64,000 nucleotides of DNA, taken from NCBI RefSeq assembly GCF_001984715.1, contig NZ_MSPR01000002.1, positions 1-64,000 on the forward strand. Direction: 5' to 3'. Below, one piece after another: positions 56,072 through 64,000 of this stretch. The position numbers were made by a program, and so were the translations under genes. The notes under the pieces were generated by a model, which saw only the letters and a list, made by a program, of their open reading frames with translations, had not been told where the DNA came from and ran no database searches. How positions within the stretch are numbered: the stretch's first letter is position 1; the number at the start of each line of letters is the position of its first letter. This DNA comes from Streptococcus azizii. Lineage in GTDB: Bacteria > Bacillota > Bacilli > Lactobacillales > Streptococcaceae.

Positions 56072-57748
56072 CTAATCCTCCACAATCGTGATGGTATCTG
56101 CTAAAAATTGGAAGGCTTCTGGAACTAAGGGGGCTTCTTCGACTGCTGGTGCAGCTTCTTTTTGTCCCTTGGCTCTGATTGAAAAATCAGCACGAATCGC
56201 TAACCAATCCTCATGCGCAATCGCTAGAATATGGGGAGAAAAACCGGCTACCTTGCTTAGGATATTCCCAAACATAGCATCTAAATTCTCCCGCTTCATG
56301 GTTTGCTCTGCATTAAAGGCGGAAGCAAAGGATAAGATAGCATGGTGTTCGTTTGCTGCAACGGGCTGAGAGCCGACCAATAGAGCCTTATCCGCACCTG
56401 ATAGACTTTCGATAATTTCTCCCCAGGCGTTTTGTAGACGGGTCAAATTCTCCCTGGCTAGATTTGGATTTTCCATAGCCTCCTGTAAAATAGCATAGAC
56501 CTTATTGGTATCTGGGCGATACTTTTTATTGGTCTGCGGTTTGCGCGAAACCGATTTGACCTCTACTGGCTGCTTGTCAAGGGTCGCTAACTGTTGCCTT
56601 AGAGCTTCTACTTGGGCCTTGAGGGCTTGGAGCTCTTCTTGCACCGCATCTGCTACAGTAGTGGCTCTGCCATTAGCTACTTGCTCCGCTACATTTGCCA
56701 AGCGAATGGTCATCATTTCCGCATAGATCTTAGGCTGGGGACTGGCCTTAATATCTACCAAAGCCCGCGTGACTGTCTCAATCATGGTAAAAATCTGCTC
56801 CTGCCCCATCTGAAGATTCTCTGAAAACATAGGACTCATATAAGGAAGTTCTCCCCCTGTCTGAACAATCAGCAAATCCCGCAAATAGTAAAGGATGTCC
56901 GTTGTAAAACGAACCATGCTCTTTCCATTATCAAAAATAGTCTGCAAATGTAGTAGAGCTGTCTGTGCATCCTGCAGGCGGATACTTTCCATATAAGAAT
57001 CTAAGGCTTTGAGACCAATCGACCCTGTAATTTCTTCTGCTATTTCGAGGGTCAAATCTTGGTCTGCACTGAGACTGAGAGCCTGATCCAAGATAGAAAG
57101 GGCATCGCGCATTCCACCTTCAGCGCGGCGAGCAATCATGGCAAGGGCCTGTTCATCAAAGCCAATCTGTTCGTCATTGAGAATATGGGCTAGGTGCCTT
57201 GTAATGTCTGTCACCTTAATCGCCTTAAACTCAAACCGCTGCACCCGTGACAAAATCGTTGCAGGAATCTTGTGTAGCTCAGTAGTCGCAAGGATGAAAA
57301 CTACATTTTCTGTCGGTTCTTCCAAGGTTTTCAAGAGGGCATTAAAAGCTCCCGTTGACAGCATATGGACCTCATCGATAATGTAGACCTTATAGCGGGC
57401 AAGACTCGGTGCATAGGTTGACTTGTCCCGAATATCTCGGATTTCATCCACACCGTTATTTGAAGCTGCATCAATCTCGATGACATCTTCCAAGCTACCT
57501 TCAGTAATGGCCTTACAGATATAGCATTCATTACAGGGTTCCCCTCCTACTTGATTGGGGCAGTTCATGGCCTTGGCAAAGATTTTAGCAGCTGATGTTT
57601 TCCCCGTTCCTCGAGGACCAGAAAAGAGGTAGGCATGGCTGATTTTTTCTTGTTCAATGGCCTGTTTGAGAGTAGTGGCCACCACTTCTTGTCCGACCAT
57701 TTCGCCAAACGTTTGACTACGGTATTTCCGATAAAGGGCTTGATACAT
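56072..57748 (-). CDS. dnaX: DNA polymerase III subunit gamma/tau
   Basis: The clamp-loader ATPase, 558 residues. [20 protein letters not shown] is the typical N-terminus. Walker A is GPRGTGKTS (about 44-52), the zinc module CPNQVGGEPCNECYIC follows, then IDEVHMLS, the sensor region ATTELHKIPATILSRVQRF, and a tau-like C-terminal region after a Lys-rich linker (about 385-420). No slippery AAAAAAG frameshift site was noticed. The ATG shares an A with the preceding stop (TAATG), and GGAGAG lies upstream. Confidence 0.95.
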   Translation of the reverse strand: MYQALYRKYRSQTFGEMVGQEVVATTLKQAIEQEKISHAYLFSGPRGTGKTSAAKIFAKAMNCPNQVGGEPCNECYICKAITEGSLEDVIEIDAASNNGVDEIRDIRDKSTYAPSLARYKVYIIDEVHMLSTGAFNALLKTLEEPTENVVFILATTELHKIPATILSRVQRFEFKAIKVTDITRHLAHILNDEQIGFDEQALAMIARRAEGGMRDALSILDQALSLSADQDLTLEIAEEITGSIGLKALDSYMESIRLQDAQTALLHLQTIFDNGKSMVRFTTDILYYLRDLLIVQTGGELPYMSPMFSENLQMGQEQIFTMIETVTRALVDIKASPQPKIYAEMMTIRLANVAEQVANGRATTVADAVQEELQALKAQVEALRQQLATLDKQPVEVKSVSRKPQTNKKYRPDTNKVYAILQEAMENPNLARENLTRLQNAWGEIIESLSGADKALLVGSQPVAANEHHAILSFASAFNAEQTMKRENLDAMFGNILSKVAGFSPHILAIAHEDWLAIRADFSIRAKGQKEAAPAVEEAPLVPEAFQFLADTITIVED

Positions 57749-58245
57749 TAGTTTTTCTCTCCAAACATGGCAAAATTCCAATCTGTTCCCTCAACTAAGA
57801 GGGCAACGAATCGTTCCAAGTATTCCTTGTCAATAGCATCGTAATCCGCCACTAAACAAGAATCCAAATCGAGGACACCGAGCAACTGACCATTTTTCAG
57901 CATGGGGACAACAATCTCAGACAAGGCCTTTGCATCGCAGGAAATATAGTTGTCATGCGTCCGCACATCACTGACAATCATCGTTCTTCCTTCTTCAGCT
58001 GATTGCCCGCAAACACCCTTTCCAAGGGCAATATGGGTGCAAGAGACACCTCCTTGGAAGGGACCTAATAATAGCTCCGTTCCATCAAACAGATAAAAAC
58101 CTGCAAAAACTGAGTTTGGCAGGGCCTGATTCAGGAGAGCCGCACTATTTGCTAGATTGGAAAGCGCATTACGCTCGCCTTCCAGAAGCCCTGCAAGCTG
58201 CGCTAGGAGTAAGTCATAATGGGATTTTTTTTCTTGTTCTAACAT
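57748..58245 (-). CDS. Free methionine-(R)-sulfoxide reductase (GAF type)
   Basis: A GAF-domain enzyme of 165 residues that reduces free Met-R-sulfoxide. Three conserved Cys are present in [19 protein letters not shown] and [15 protein letters not shown], and LGVLDLDS closes the pocket. Its end overlaps the dnaX ATG, a common streptococcal pair. The ATG at 58245 has no ribosome binding site and sits 7 nt after an extended -10. Confidence 0.88.
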   Translation of the reverse strand: MLEQEKKSHYDLLLAQLAGLLEGERNALSNLANSAALLNQALPNSVFAGFYLFDGTELLLGPFQGGVSCTHIALGKGVCGQSAEEGRTMIVSDVRTHDNYISCDAKALSEIVVPMLKNGQLLGVLDLDSCLVADYDAIDKEYLERFVALLVEGTDWNFAMFGEKN

Positions 58246-58261
58246 AGTTCATATTGTATCA
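58246..58261 (-). promoter_or_regulatory. fRMsr-dnaX promoter predicting a leaderless mRNA
   Basis: Extended -10 TGATACAAT (-10 at 58258-58253) followed after 7 nt (ATGAACT) by the ATG. No -35 match at 17 bp. Confidence 0.5.
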
Positions 58262-58324
58262 CAAAAGCGAGAAAAAAGAGGGCTAGAGCCTTCCTTTCTG
58301 GTGAAAAACTTACCCTCCCATCTT

Positions 58325-58930
58325 TTATTTCTGCTCATCTGCTCTCCAATAGGCAGGGCGATTAGCTTCATAGGCAGCAATCAATTCCTCGTATTGAAGG
58401 GTGATTCCTATATCATCTAAGCCATTTAATAGTTTATATTTCCACTCACTATCAATGTCAAAGTGAAAGCTACCTACAGGTGAGTCAATCATCTGCTTTT
58501 CTAGGTCAATGATAATGGTCTCATCTGGTGAAAGTCCTGCCAATTTCTCGCGAATCTCCCTAGGCTGGACGATCGGCAAGATACCATTGTTTAGTTCGTT
58601 ATTGTAGTGGATGTCTCCAAAAGATCCTGCAATTACGACCTTAAAACCATAATCTGCCAAGGCCCAAGCGGCATGTTCCCGAGACGAACCTGCTCCAAAA
58701 TTATCACCTGTCACTAAAATAGTGGCTCCTTGATACTCATCCTTGTTAAACACAAAGTCAGGGTTTTCCGTATAAGCATGGTCCAAGTAACGCCAAGCAT
58801 ACATGAGGTACTTGCCAAACCCTTTCTTATCGATCAACTTGAGAAATTGTTTGGGGAGAATCTGATCCGTATCAATATTATCATTCATCAGCGGGACAGT
58901 CGTTCCCCTATAAATGGTGAATTTTTCCAT
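58325..58930 (-). CDS. leuD: 3-isopropylmalate dehydratase small subunit
   Basis: The swivelling-domain partner of LeuC, 201 residues. [22 protein letters not shown] and [18 protein letters not shown] are the family signatures. Together with LeuC it isomerises 2- to 3-isopropylmalate. GGAGG overlaps the leuC end. Last gene of the leu operon; only a weak hairpin follows. Confidence 0.96.
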   Translation of the reverse strand: MEKFTIYRGTTVPLMNDNIDTDQILPKQFLKLIDKKGFGKYLMYAWRYLDHAYTENPDFVFNKDEYQGATILVTGDNFGAGSSREHAAWALADYGFKVVIAGSFGDIHYNNELNNGILPIVQPREIREKLAGLSPDETIIIDLEKQMIDSPVGSFHFDIDSEWKYKLLNGLDDIGITLQYEELIAAYEANRPAYWRADEQK

Positions 58931-58932
58931 TC

Positions 58933-60315
58933 TTAGGTTACCTCCGCAAGTTTTCTTACATCAACGAAGTGACCAGCGATGGCAGCGGCAGCAGCCATGG
59001 CAGGACTACACAGATGTGTCTTAGCCCCAAAACCTTGCCGATCCTCAAAATTTCGATTGCTGGTTGAAGCACAGTGGATGCCATCTGGTACCTTGTCTGG
59101 ATTCATGCCCAAACACATGGAACACCCTGGCTCCCGCCATTCAAAACCTGCATCTATGAAAATCTTGTCTAAGCCCATCTTCTCAGCTGCCCGCTTAACG
59201 GGCCGACTTCCTGGTACGACGATGGCAGTTACATGCGGGGCTATCTTCTTACCCTTAATAAACTTGGCAGCAAGCTCTAAATCACTTAGGCGGGCATTGG
59301 TACAAGAGCCAATAAAAATATAGCCAAGTTCAATCTCTTCCATCTTCTGTCCTGGATGAAGCCCCATATACTGATAGGCTCTCTCATCATTGAGGTCTTT
59401 GATGTCTGGAAACCGTTCATCAACGGCTACCCCCATAGAGGGATTCGTACCCCAGGTCACCATGGGTGCTAAGGTGGAGACATCCATACGAATGATTTTG
59501 TCATAGGTGGCATCCTCATCAGAAACCAAGGTTCTCCAATCCGCAATCGCAGCTTCTATATCGCGAGGGGCATGCGCCGTCTGCCTTACATAATCATAGG
59601 TTTTTTGATCTGGGTTCATCATGCCAATTTTGGAACCAAATTCAATAGACATATTGCAAATGGTCATGCGCTCTTCCATACTGAGCTGCTCCACTGCCTC
59701 TCCTCGGTACTCCACCGCATACCCAACACCCAGACCAACCCCATATTTTGCAATTAAGGCTAGAATATAATCCTTAGCATACACCCCTTTTGGTGCCTGG
59801 CCCAAAAACTCAATCAAGAGTTTCTTGGGCTTTACCTGCCAGATAGTCTGGGTCGCAAAGACATGTTCAACCTCACTGGTACCAATACCAAAAGCCAAGG
59901 CACCAAAAGCCCCATGCGTTGCCGTATGGCTATCTCCGCAAACAATGAATTTCCCCGGTTGTGTCCGACCCGTTTCAGGTCCAATCATATGGACAATGCC
60001 CTGTAGCTCCGAACCGTGGTCAGCACAATCAATACCAAACTCGGCTACATTTTCTGCTAGTTTATCCATCTGCGCTTTTGAAATAGCATCCCGAATATCA
60101 TAGATATTGACCGTTGGTACATTGTGGTCAAAGGTGCCATACGTCAAATCCGGCCTACGCAGACGCCTATTGGCCTCACGCAAGCCTTGGAAGGCCTGAG
60201 GACTCGTCACTTCATGGATATAATGCTGATCTACATACATGAGCTGGGGCTGTCCCAACTTACCTGTAATGACATGGCGTTCCCAAACCTTATCTAAAAT
60301 CGATTGCCCAGCCAT
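58933..60315 (-). CDS. leuC: 3-isopropylmalate dehydratase large subunit
   Basis: An aconitase-family [4Fe-4S] enzyme of 460 residues. [16 protein letters not shown] is the start, [20 protein letters not shown] binds substrate, and cluster Cys are in [10 protein letters not shown] and [16 protein letters not shown] lies 4 nt before the ATG at 60315. It follows the DUF1294 gene with no gap to speak of. Confidence 0.96.
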   Translation of the reverse strand: MAGQSILDKVWERHVITGKLGQPQLMYVDQHYIHEVTSPQAFQGLREANRRLRRPDLTYGTFDHNVPTVNIYDIRDAISKAQMDKLAENVAEFGIDCADHGSELQGIVHMIGPETGRTQPGKFIVCGDSHTATHGAFGALAFGIGTSEVEHVFATQTIWQVKPKKLLIEFLGQAPKGVYAKDYILALIAKYGVGLGVGYAVEYRGEAVEQLSMEERMTICNMSIEFGSKIGMMNPDQKTYDYVRQTAHAPRDIEAAIADWRTLVSDEDATYDKIIRMDVSTLAPMVTWGTNPSMGVAVDERFPDIKDLNDERAYQYMGLHPGQKMEEIELGYIFIGSCTNARLSDLELAAKFIKGKKIAPHVTAIVVPGSRPVKRAAEKMGLDKIFIDAGFEWREPGCSMCLGMNPDKVPDGIHCASTSNRNFEDRQGFGAKTHLCSPAMAAAAAIAGHFVDVRKLAEVT

Positions 60316-60316
60316 A

Positions 60317-60586
60317 CTACCTCCAAATCCAATAGATAATGACTCCATCTACGATTAGGCCTAGTAACCAAGCTACTTGGAAGTACCACTTTTTCGTCTT
60401 ATGACGAAAACGGCTGCCACCAGCCCAGGCACCCAGCCCACCACCGAAAAGACTCATTGCAAGCAAGGTCTTTTCCGGAATACGATAGGCCTGCTTTCTA
60501 GCCTTTCCCTTATCCAACCCATAGGTTATAAAGACAATTAAATTCCAGACCAACAAGGCCATACTCACCATTTGCTTGATTGTCAT
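60317..60586 (-). CDS. DUF1294 small membrane protein in the leu operon
   Basis: An 89-residue membrane protein: [40 protein letters not shown] and HKTKKWYFQ are the DUF1294 pattern. The role is unknown. The ATG overlaps the leuB stop (ATGA) and its end nearly touches leuC, so it is fully embedded in the leucine operon. Similar placement is known in other streptococci. Confidence 0.85.
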   Translation of the reverse strand: MTIKQMVSMALLVWNLIVFITYGLDKGKARKQAYRIPEKTLLAMSLFGGGLGAWAGGSRFRHKTKKWYFQVAWLLGLIVDGVIIYWIWR

Positions 60587-61617
60587 AATTGTTGAATAAT
60601 TGCCTCTACCACTTCTTGTGTAGAAGCACTCCCTCCTAAATCTTTTGTCAAAATCTTGTTGGCAAGACTTGCTTCAACGGCATCTTCTATTCGTCGAGCA
60701 ACTGCAACCTCTCCAAACGTATCCCGCAACATCATAGCAACAGATAGAATCATACTGATAGGATTGGCGATGCCCTGACCTGCAATATCAGGAGCTGATC
60801 CATGAATGGGTTCATATAAGCTAGCCCCTGTCCCATGACTCGCCGAGGGCATCACTCCCAACGTTCCCGATAAGACGCTAGCCTCATCTGACAAAATATC
60901 ACCAAAAAGATTTTCGGTCACCAAGACGTCAAACTTGCTAGGGTGGGTAATCATCATCATAGCTGCACTATCCACCAACTGATGTTCTAAGGTCACGTCA
61001 GGATAGTCTTTTGCAACTCTATCTGCCACCTTGCGCCACAGCTTTGAAGTCGCAAGGACATTTTGCTTGTCAATGCTGGTCACTTTTTTCTTACGCCTTT
61101 GCGCTAGTTCAAAGGCCCGGCGCAGAATCCGCTCAATTTCATCCGCCTGATACTCATTGACATCCCGCGCCAGGTCAGTTTTTAGCTCATGTTCTCCGAA
61201 ATAGATTCCCCCTGTTAGCTCGCGTACCACTACAAAATCCACATCCGCAATCCGCTCTTCCTTTAGCGGAGACAAGTGTTTTAAGGCAGGAGAAATGGTG
61301 ACCGGTCGTATATTGGCATAAAGCCCCAATTCCTTGCGTAGTGCCAACAGACCTTGCTCTGGACGAACGCTAGCATTATCATAGCGAGGACCCCCAATCG
61401 CAGCAAGCAATACTGCATCTGCTTGTCTACAAGCCTCCAAGGTAGCTTGGGGAAGGGGATGCCCCGTCGCATCAATCCCTGCGCCCCCAAAGGCTTTTTC
61501 CACTAAATCATATTCAAAGGAGAGGCTTGCTTTGACGGCTTCCAGTACCTGTAGACCTGCCGCCATAATCTCAGGGCCAATGCCATCTCCTGCAAGGGCT
61601 ACGATTCTTTTTTTCAT
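60583..61617 (-). CDS. leuB: 3-isopropylmalate dehydrogenase
   Basis: NAD-dependent oxidative decarboxylation of 3-isopropylmalate. The 344 residues show LAGDGIGPEIMAAG, RPEQGLLALRKELGLYANIRP, VVRELTGGIYFG, a catalytic Lys in SIDKQNVLATSKLW and the cofactor loop EPIHGSAPDIAGQGIANP. GGAGGGAGATATG supplies the start. 14 nt after leuA. Confidence 0.96.
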   Translation of the reverse strand: MKKRIVALAGDGIGPEIMAAGLQVLEAVKASLSFEYDLVEKAFGGAGIDATGHPLPQATLEACRQADAVLLAAIGGPRYDNASVRPEQGLLALRKELGLYANIRPVTISPALKHLSPLKEERIADVDFVVVRELTGGIYFGEHELKTDLARDVNEYQADEIERILRRAFELAQRRKKKVTSIDKQNVLATSKLWRKVADRVAKDYPDVTLEHQLVDSAAMMMITHPSKFDVLVTENLFGDILSDEASVLSGTLGVMPSASHGTGASLYEPIHGSAPDIAGQGIANPISMILSVAMMLRDTFGEVAVARRIEDAVEASLANKILTKDLGGSASTQEVVEAIIQQL

Positions 61618-61631
61618 ATCTCCCTCCTGGG

Positions 61632-63188
61632 CTAATCTAGCATATCACGATAGGATACGGTGTGTCCAATACTTCCTTCGTTTTCTTTTTGAACAAAGAT
61701 ATTGGCATGGATATAGGCTATTGCGCTAGCCTTCAAGACATCAAAGTCTAGGCCAGAGGCATTGAAAATAGTCTCAGTTGCTTGATTTTCCACCGTGACG
61801 ACCACACGCGCTTGCGAATCAATTCCGTCTGTCACTGCCTCAATATTGTAAGATAGAAGTTTGACGTCTTGGTGGAAAAATTCATCGATAGCATTGAAAA
61901 TGGCCTCAACGCTTCCCTTACCAGTTGCCCGACATTCTACCTGCTCTCCCTGAACATTGATCAAGCGAACCATCGCTAGCAAGTGATTTCCGTCCACTTC
62001 AAGTGTCAAATCATCAAAGTGGAAGCCTTCTGGATTTTCCACGGTCACGCCTGCAATTAAGGCCCGAATGTCTGCATCTGTGATTTCTTGTTTCTTGTCT
62101 GCCAAGGATTTGAACTTATGGAACAAAGTATTGATCTCTGCCTCATCAACTTCCAGTGCCAATTCTTTTAATTTCTCCACAAAGGCATGGCGACCAGAGA
62201 GTTTTCCAAGTGGCAAACTATTGCTCTTAACGCCGACCAATTCTGGAGTGATGATCTCATAGGTGAGCGGATTTTTTAGCACTCCGTCTTGGTGGATTCC
62301 TGACTCGTGCGAAAAGGCGTTTCCTCCGACCACAGCCTTATTCTTAGGAATCGCAATTCCAGAAAAGCGCGAGACCATCTCAGAGGTATGGATGGTTTCC
62401 GTCAGAACAATGTCCGTCTCCACCTGATAGTAATCCGCACGGATATTAAGCGCTACAGCCACCTCTTCTAAGGCTGCATTTCCTGCGCGCTCACCAATTC
62501 CGTTGATGGTCCCTTCCACACGCCCTGCTCCGTTTTTAATGGCCGAAAGACTATTAGCCACCGCCATACCAAGATCATTATGACAATGCGGACTAAAGAT
62601 AATCTGACCTTCCGATTTCACATGTTCAATCAGATAGCGAAAGAGACGGCCGTATTCCTCAGGCGTAGTGAAACCAACCGTGTCAGGAATATTGATATAG
62701 CTCGCACCTGCATCCACTGCGGTTTGCACCACTTCTAAAAGAAAGTCTGGCTCTGTCCTTGTACCGTCTTCAGGCGAAAACTCTACTACATCGAATTTTG
62801 AACGTGCATAACGGACGTATTCTTTGATACTGGCAAGAACCTCTTCCTTAGTCTTTTTCAATTTAAACTCCCGGTGAATGGGACTGGTTGCGATAAAGAC
62901 GTGAATCTGCGGATACTTCGCTTCTTTTAAGGCTTCATAACAGGCATCAATATCTGACTTCACCAGACGGGCCAGACCTGTCACAGCAGTCCTTTTCATA
63001 ACTTTTGCAATTTCCTTGACCGCAGTAAAGGAATCTGGGCTAGCCGCAGGAAAACCTGCCTCAATGGCTGAAATACCCCATTTTTCTAATTGCTTAGCAA
63101 TGGCAATCTTTTCCTTAATGGAAAAATTGACTCCCGGTGTTTGCTCCCCATCTCGAAGACTGGTATCAAGAAATTCAACTTTACGCAT
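61632..63188 (-). CDS. leuA: 2-isopropylmalate synthase
   Basis: The first committed step to leucine, 518 residues. The TIM barrel opens [18 protein letters not shown], with metal ligands in [20 protein letters not shown] and [17 protein letters not shown]. The C-terminal LeuA regulatory domain (about 385-505) should bind leucine for feedback inhibition. AGAGGAG precedes the ATG. Expression is controlled by the upstream attenuator and probably CodY. Confidence 0.96.
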   Translation of the reverse strand: MRKVEFLDTSLRDGEQTPGVNFSIKEKIAIAKQLEKWGISAIEAGFPAASPDSFTAVKEIAKVMKRTAVTGLARLVKSDIDACYEALKEAKYPQIHVFIATSPIHREFKLKKTKEEVLASIKEYVRYARSKFDVVEFSPEDGTRTEPDFLLEVVQTAVDAGASYINIPDTVGFTTPEEYGRLFRYLIEHVKSEGQIIFSPHCHNDLGMAVANSLSAIKNGAGRVEGTINGIGERAGNAALEEVAVALNIRADYYQVETDIVLTETIHTSEMVSRFSGIAIPKNKAVVGGNAFSHESGIHQDGVLKNPLTYEIITPELVGVKSNSLPLGKLSGRHAFVEKLKELALEVDEAEINTLFHKFKSLADKKQEITDADIRALIAGVTVENPEGFHFDDLTLEVDGNHLLAMVRLINVQGEQVECRATGKGSVEAIFNAIDEFFHQDVKLLSYNIEAVTDGIDSQARVVVTVENQATETIFNASGLDFDVLKASAIAYIHANIFVQKENEGSIGHTVSYRDMLD

Positions 63189-63212
63189 AAGCTACTCCTC
63201 TTTCTCCATAAA

Positions 63213-63256
63213 TAAAAACATCCCACTTGACCAAGCGAGATGTTTGCCCGCTTGGT
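63213..63256 (-). promoter_or_regulatory. leu attenuator (terminator and antiterminator)
   Basis: The terminator AAACATCTCGCTTGG / CAAGTGGGATGTTT lies at about 63245-63217, followed by TTTTATT. Upstream ACCAAGCG (63256-63249) can instead pair with CGCTTGGT (63237-63230) in the terminator arm, forming an antiterminator. An earlier hairpin (GGACTAGTGC / GCATTAGTCC, about 63292-63267) follows the leader peptide stop. Confidence 0.8.
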
Positions 63257-63285
63257 AAGCCAAACAGGACTAATGCTTGCATGCA

Positions 63286-63333
63286 CTAGTCCCCTCGTCG
63301 CAACAATAGATCCATAGACGAAACGAGCTTCAT
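63286..63333 (-). CDS. leu operon leader peptide
   Basis: A 15-residue peptide, MKLVSSMDLLLRRGD, with three consecutive Leu codons (CTA TTG TTG) plus CTC near the start. AAGGAG lies 8 nt before the ATG. Ribosome stalling at the Leu run when Leu-tRNA is scarce would favour the antiterminator. It is too short for standard gene calling. Confidence 0.85.
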   Translation of the reverse strand: MKLVSSMDLLLRRGD

Positions 63334-63363
63334 TTGACTTTCTCCTTGTAGATGAATGATAGT

Positions 63364-63408
63364 ATCATACCACTTTTTTTACATTATTGCAACAATTTTC
63401 TGTATTGT
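63364..63408 (-). promoter_or_regulatory. leu promoter with CodY-like box
   Basis: TTGCAA (63392-63387), a 17-bp spacer and extended -10 TGGTATGAT (-10 at 63369-63364). Directly upstream, 63394-63408 matches the CodY motif AATTTTCWGAAAATT at 11 of 15 positions, with one half nearly perfect. Confidence 0.65.
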
Positions 63409-63590
63409 TTTAATTATCTGATAATTTAGGGAGAGATTTTCTCCTAATAGCTCCCTTGCGTCGCGCTTCCAAACAAAGAAAGAAGCGGTTTTCTCGCTTC
63501 TCTCAGGCTGAAAAAGTCTAGTTTCTTCCGTATCCATGAGTGAACATTGTTCACAATGGCTACAGCAAAATAGGAAATGTGACGAGTATT

Positions 63591-63746
63591 ATACTCAATA
63601 AAAATCAAAAGTAGACTAGGAAACGCAGGCGAAGGTAGAACTCTGTTCCACCCTATTTCAAGGGAACAGGCTGAAAACCTCCACTGGAGCTTTTCACTCA
63701 CCGAGACTCTTGACAACGTATCCTTTTGATTTTTAAAGAGTATTAG
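63591..63746. repeat. Complete BOX-like element abutting udk
   Basis: TATACTCAATAAAAATCAAA opens the element and CCTTTTGATTTTTAAAGAGT followed by ATTA closes it, giving inverted ends. The inner block GAAAACCTCCACTGGAGCTT (about 63673-63692) is shared with at least five other loci. Its right end overlaps the udk stop codon. Confidence 0.75.
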
Positions 63747-64000
63747 CTACGACTGCGTAAGACACTATCGACCTTCGTATTGATTAAGTCAATCGCCACA
63801 ACATTTGAAACTCCTTCTGGAATAACGATGTCGGCATAGCGCTTGGTCGGCTCAATAAACTGATGATACATGGGTTTCACTACACCGAGATACTGCTCAA
63901 TCACGCTATCTAAACTACGACCCCGCTCCTCTATATCCCGCTTAATCCGACGGATAATTCGCACATCATCATCTGTATCTACAAAAATCTTAATATCCAT
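63743..64000 (-). CDS. udk: Uridine kinase, C-terminal part (cut by the window edge)
   Basis: The last 85 residues of uridine/cytidine kinase: [51 protein letters not shown] and the end [12 protein letters not shown]. The Walker A region and start lie outside the window; the Met at the edge is internal. The stop codon is supplied at the border of a BOX-like repeat. Confidence 0.92.
   Translation of the reverse strand: MDIKIFVDTDDDVRIIRRIKRDIEERGRSLDSVIEQYLGVVKPMYHQFIEPTKRYADIVIPEGVSNVVAIDLINTKVDSVLRSRS

Noticed and set aside
56072..57748. Programmed frameshift producing gamma from dnaX
   Set aside because: No slippery A-run followed by a stem was noticed; the gene reads through as one frame.
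58262..58324. Strong terminator after leuD
   Set aside because: A GGCTCTAGCC hairpin with T-run is visible but the stem is very short; confidence too low to list.

Overview
This looks like a chromosomal segment of a low-GC Firmicute of the genus Streptococcus, probably close to S. suis; the species is inferred, not proven. The evidence is gene content: comEA-comEC behind a ComX (cin) box, vicR-vicK-vicX, pbp2b/recR/ddl/murF, divergent ccpA and pepQ, cpoA with a second glycolipid glycosyltransferase, acnA-citZ-icd, and leuA-leuB-DUF1294-leuC-leuD. No rRNA, tRNA, CRISPR array or complete insertion sequence was seen.

Layout. 0-6 kb: comEC/comEA, a PlsC-type acyltransferase, a tRNA m6A methyltransferase and a GIY-YIG protein. 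6-13 kb: GNAT, an ICMT-like membrane protein, an sdpR-sdpI pair, the DEAD-box helicase cshA, an unknown membrane-anchored protein and prfC; two 160-bp inverted repeat copies flank this block. 13-24 kb: a wall-synthesis cluster (YwaF-like protein, murF, ddl, recR, pbp2b) interrupted by an HrtBA-like ABC exporter and by about 1.8 kb of repeats holding two tandem type I toxin-antitoxin loci that are too short for ordinary ORF calling. 24-27 kb: WalRK and its MBL-fold partner. 27-35 kb: a type I restriction-modification island (half-HsdS, HsdR, SIR2-like protein, HsdS, HsdM). 35-39.5 kb: an NTF2-like protein, a DUF3114-like protein, then thrS with a GNAT gene behind a T-box. 40-45 kb: glycolipid glycosyltransferases, ccpA and pepQ. 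45-51 kb: the oxidative half of the TCA cycle (acnA-citZ-icd) and a truncated MerR gene whose promoter survives. 51-58 kb: tgt, a DUF975 membrane protein, an M42 peptidase, birA, DUF3272, dnaX and free-Met sulfoxide reductase. 58-64 kb: the leu operon with a leader-peptide attenuator and a CodY-like site, then the 3' end of udk.

Intergenic regions are rich in dispersed composite repeats. Some have MITE-like ends (TATAGTC..TTTAGTTT) and some have BOX-like ends (TATACTC..GAGTATA). They lie at operon borders, between the exporter promoter and its gene, and inside the broken merR gene.

The best candidates for something new are: (i) an AT-rich SIR2-like gene inside the hsd operon whose apparent SIR2 motifs lack the usual Asp and His; (ii) the duplicated holin-like toxin/antisense-RNA loci, with an upstream reading frame that is separate in one copy and fused in the other; (iii) four genes (trmN6, cpoA, birA, fRMsr) whose ATG lies 6-7 nt after an extended -10 box with no Shine-Dalgarno sequence, predicting leaderless mRNAs.
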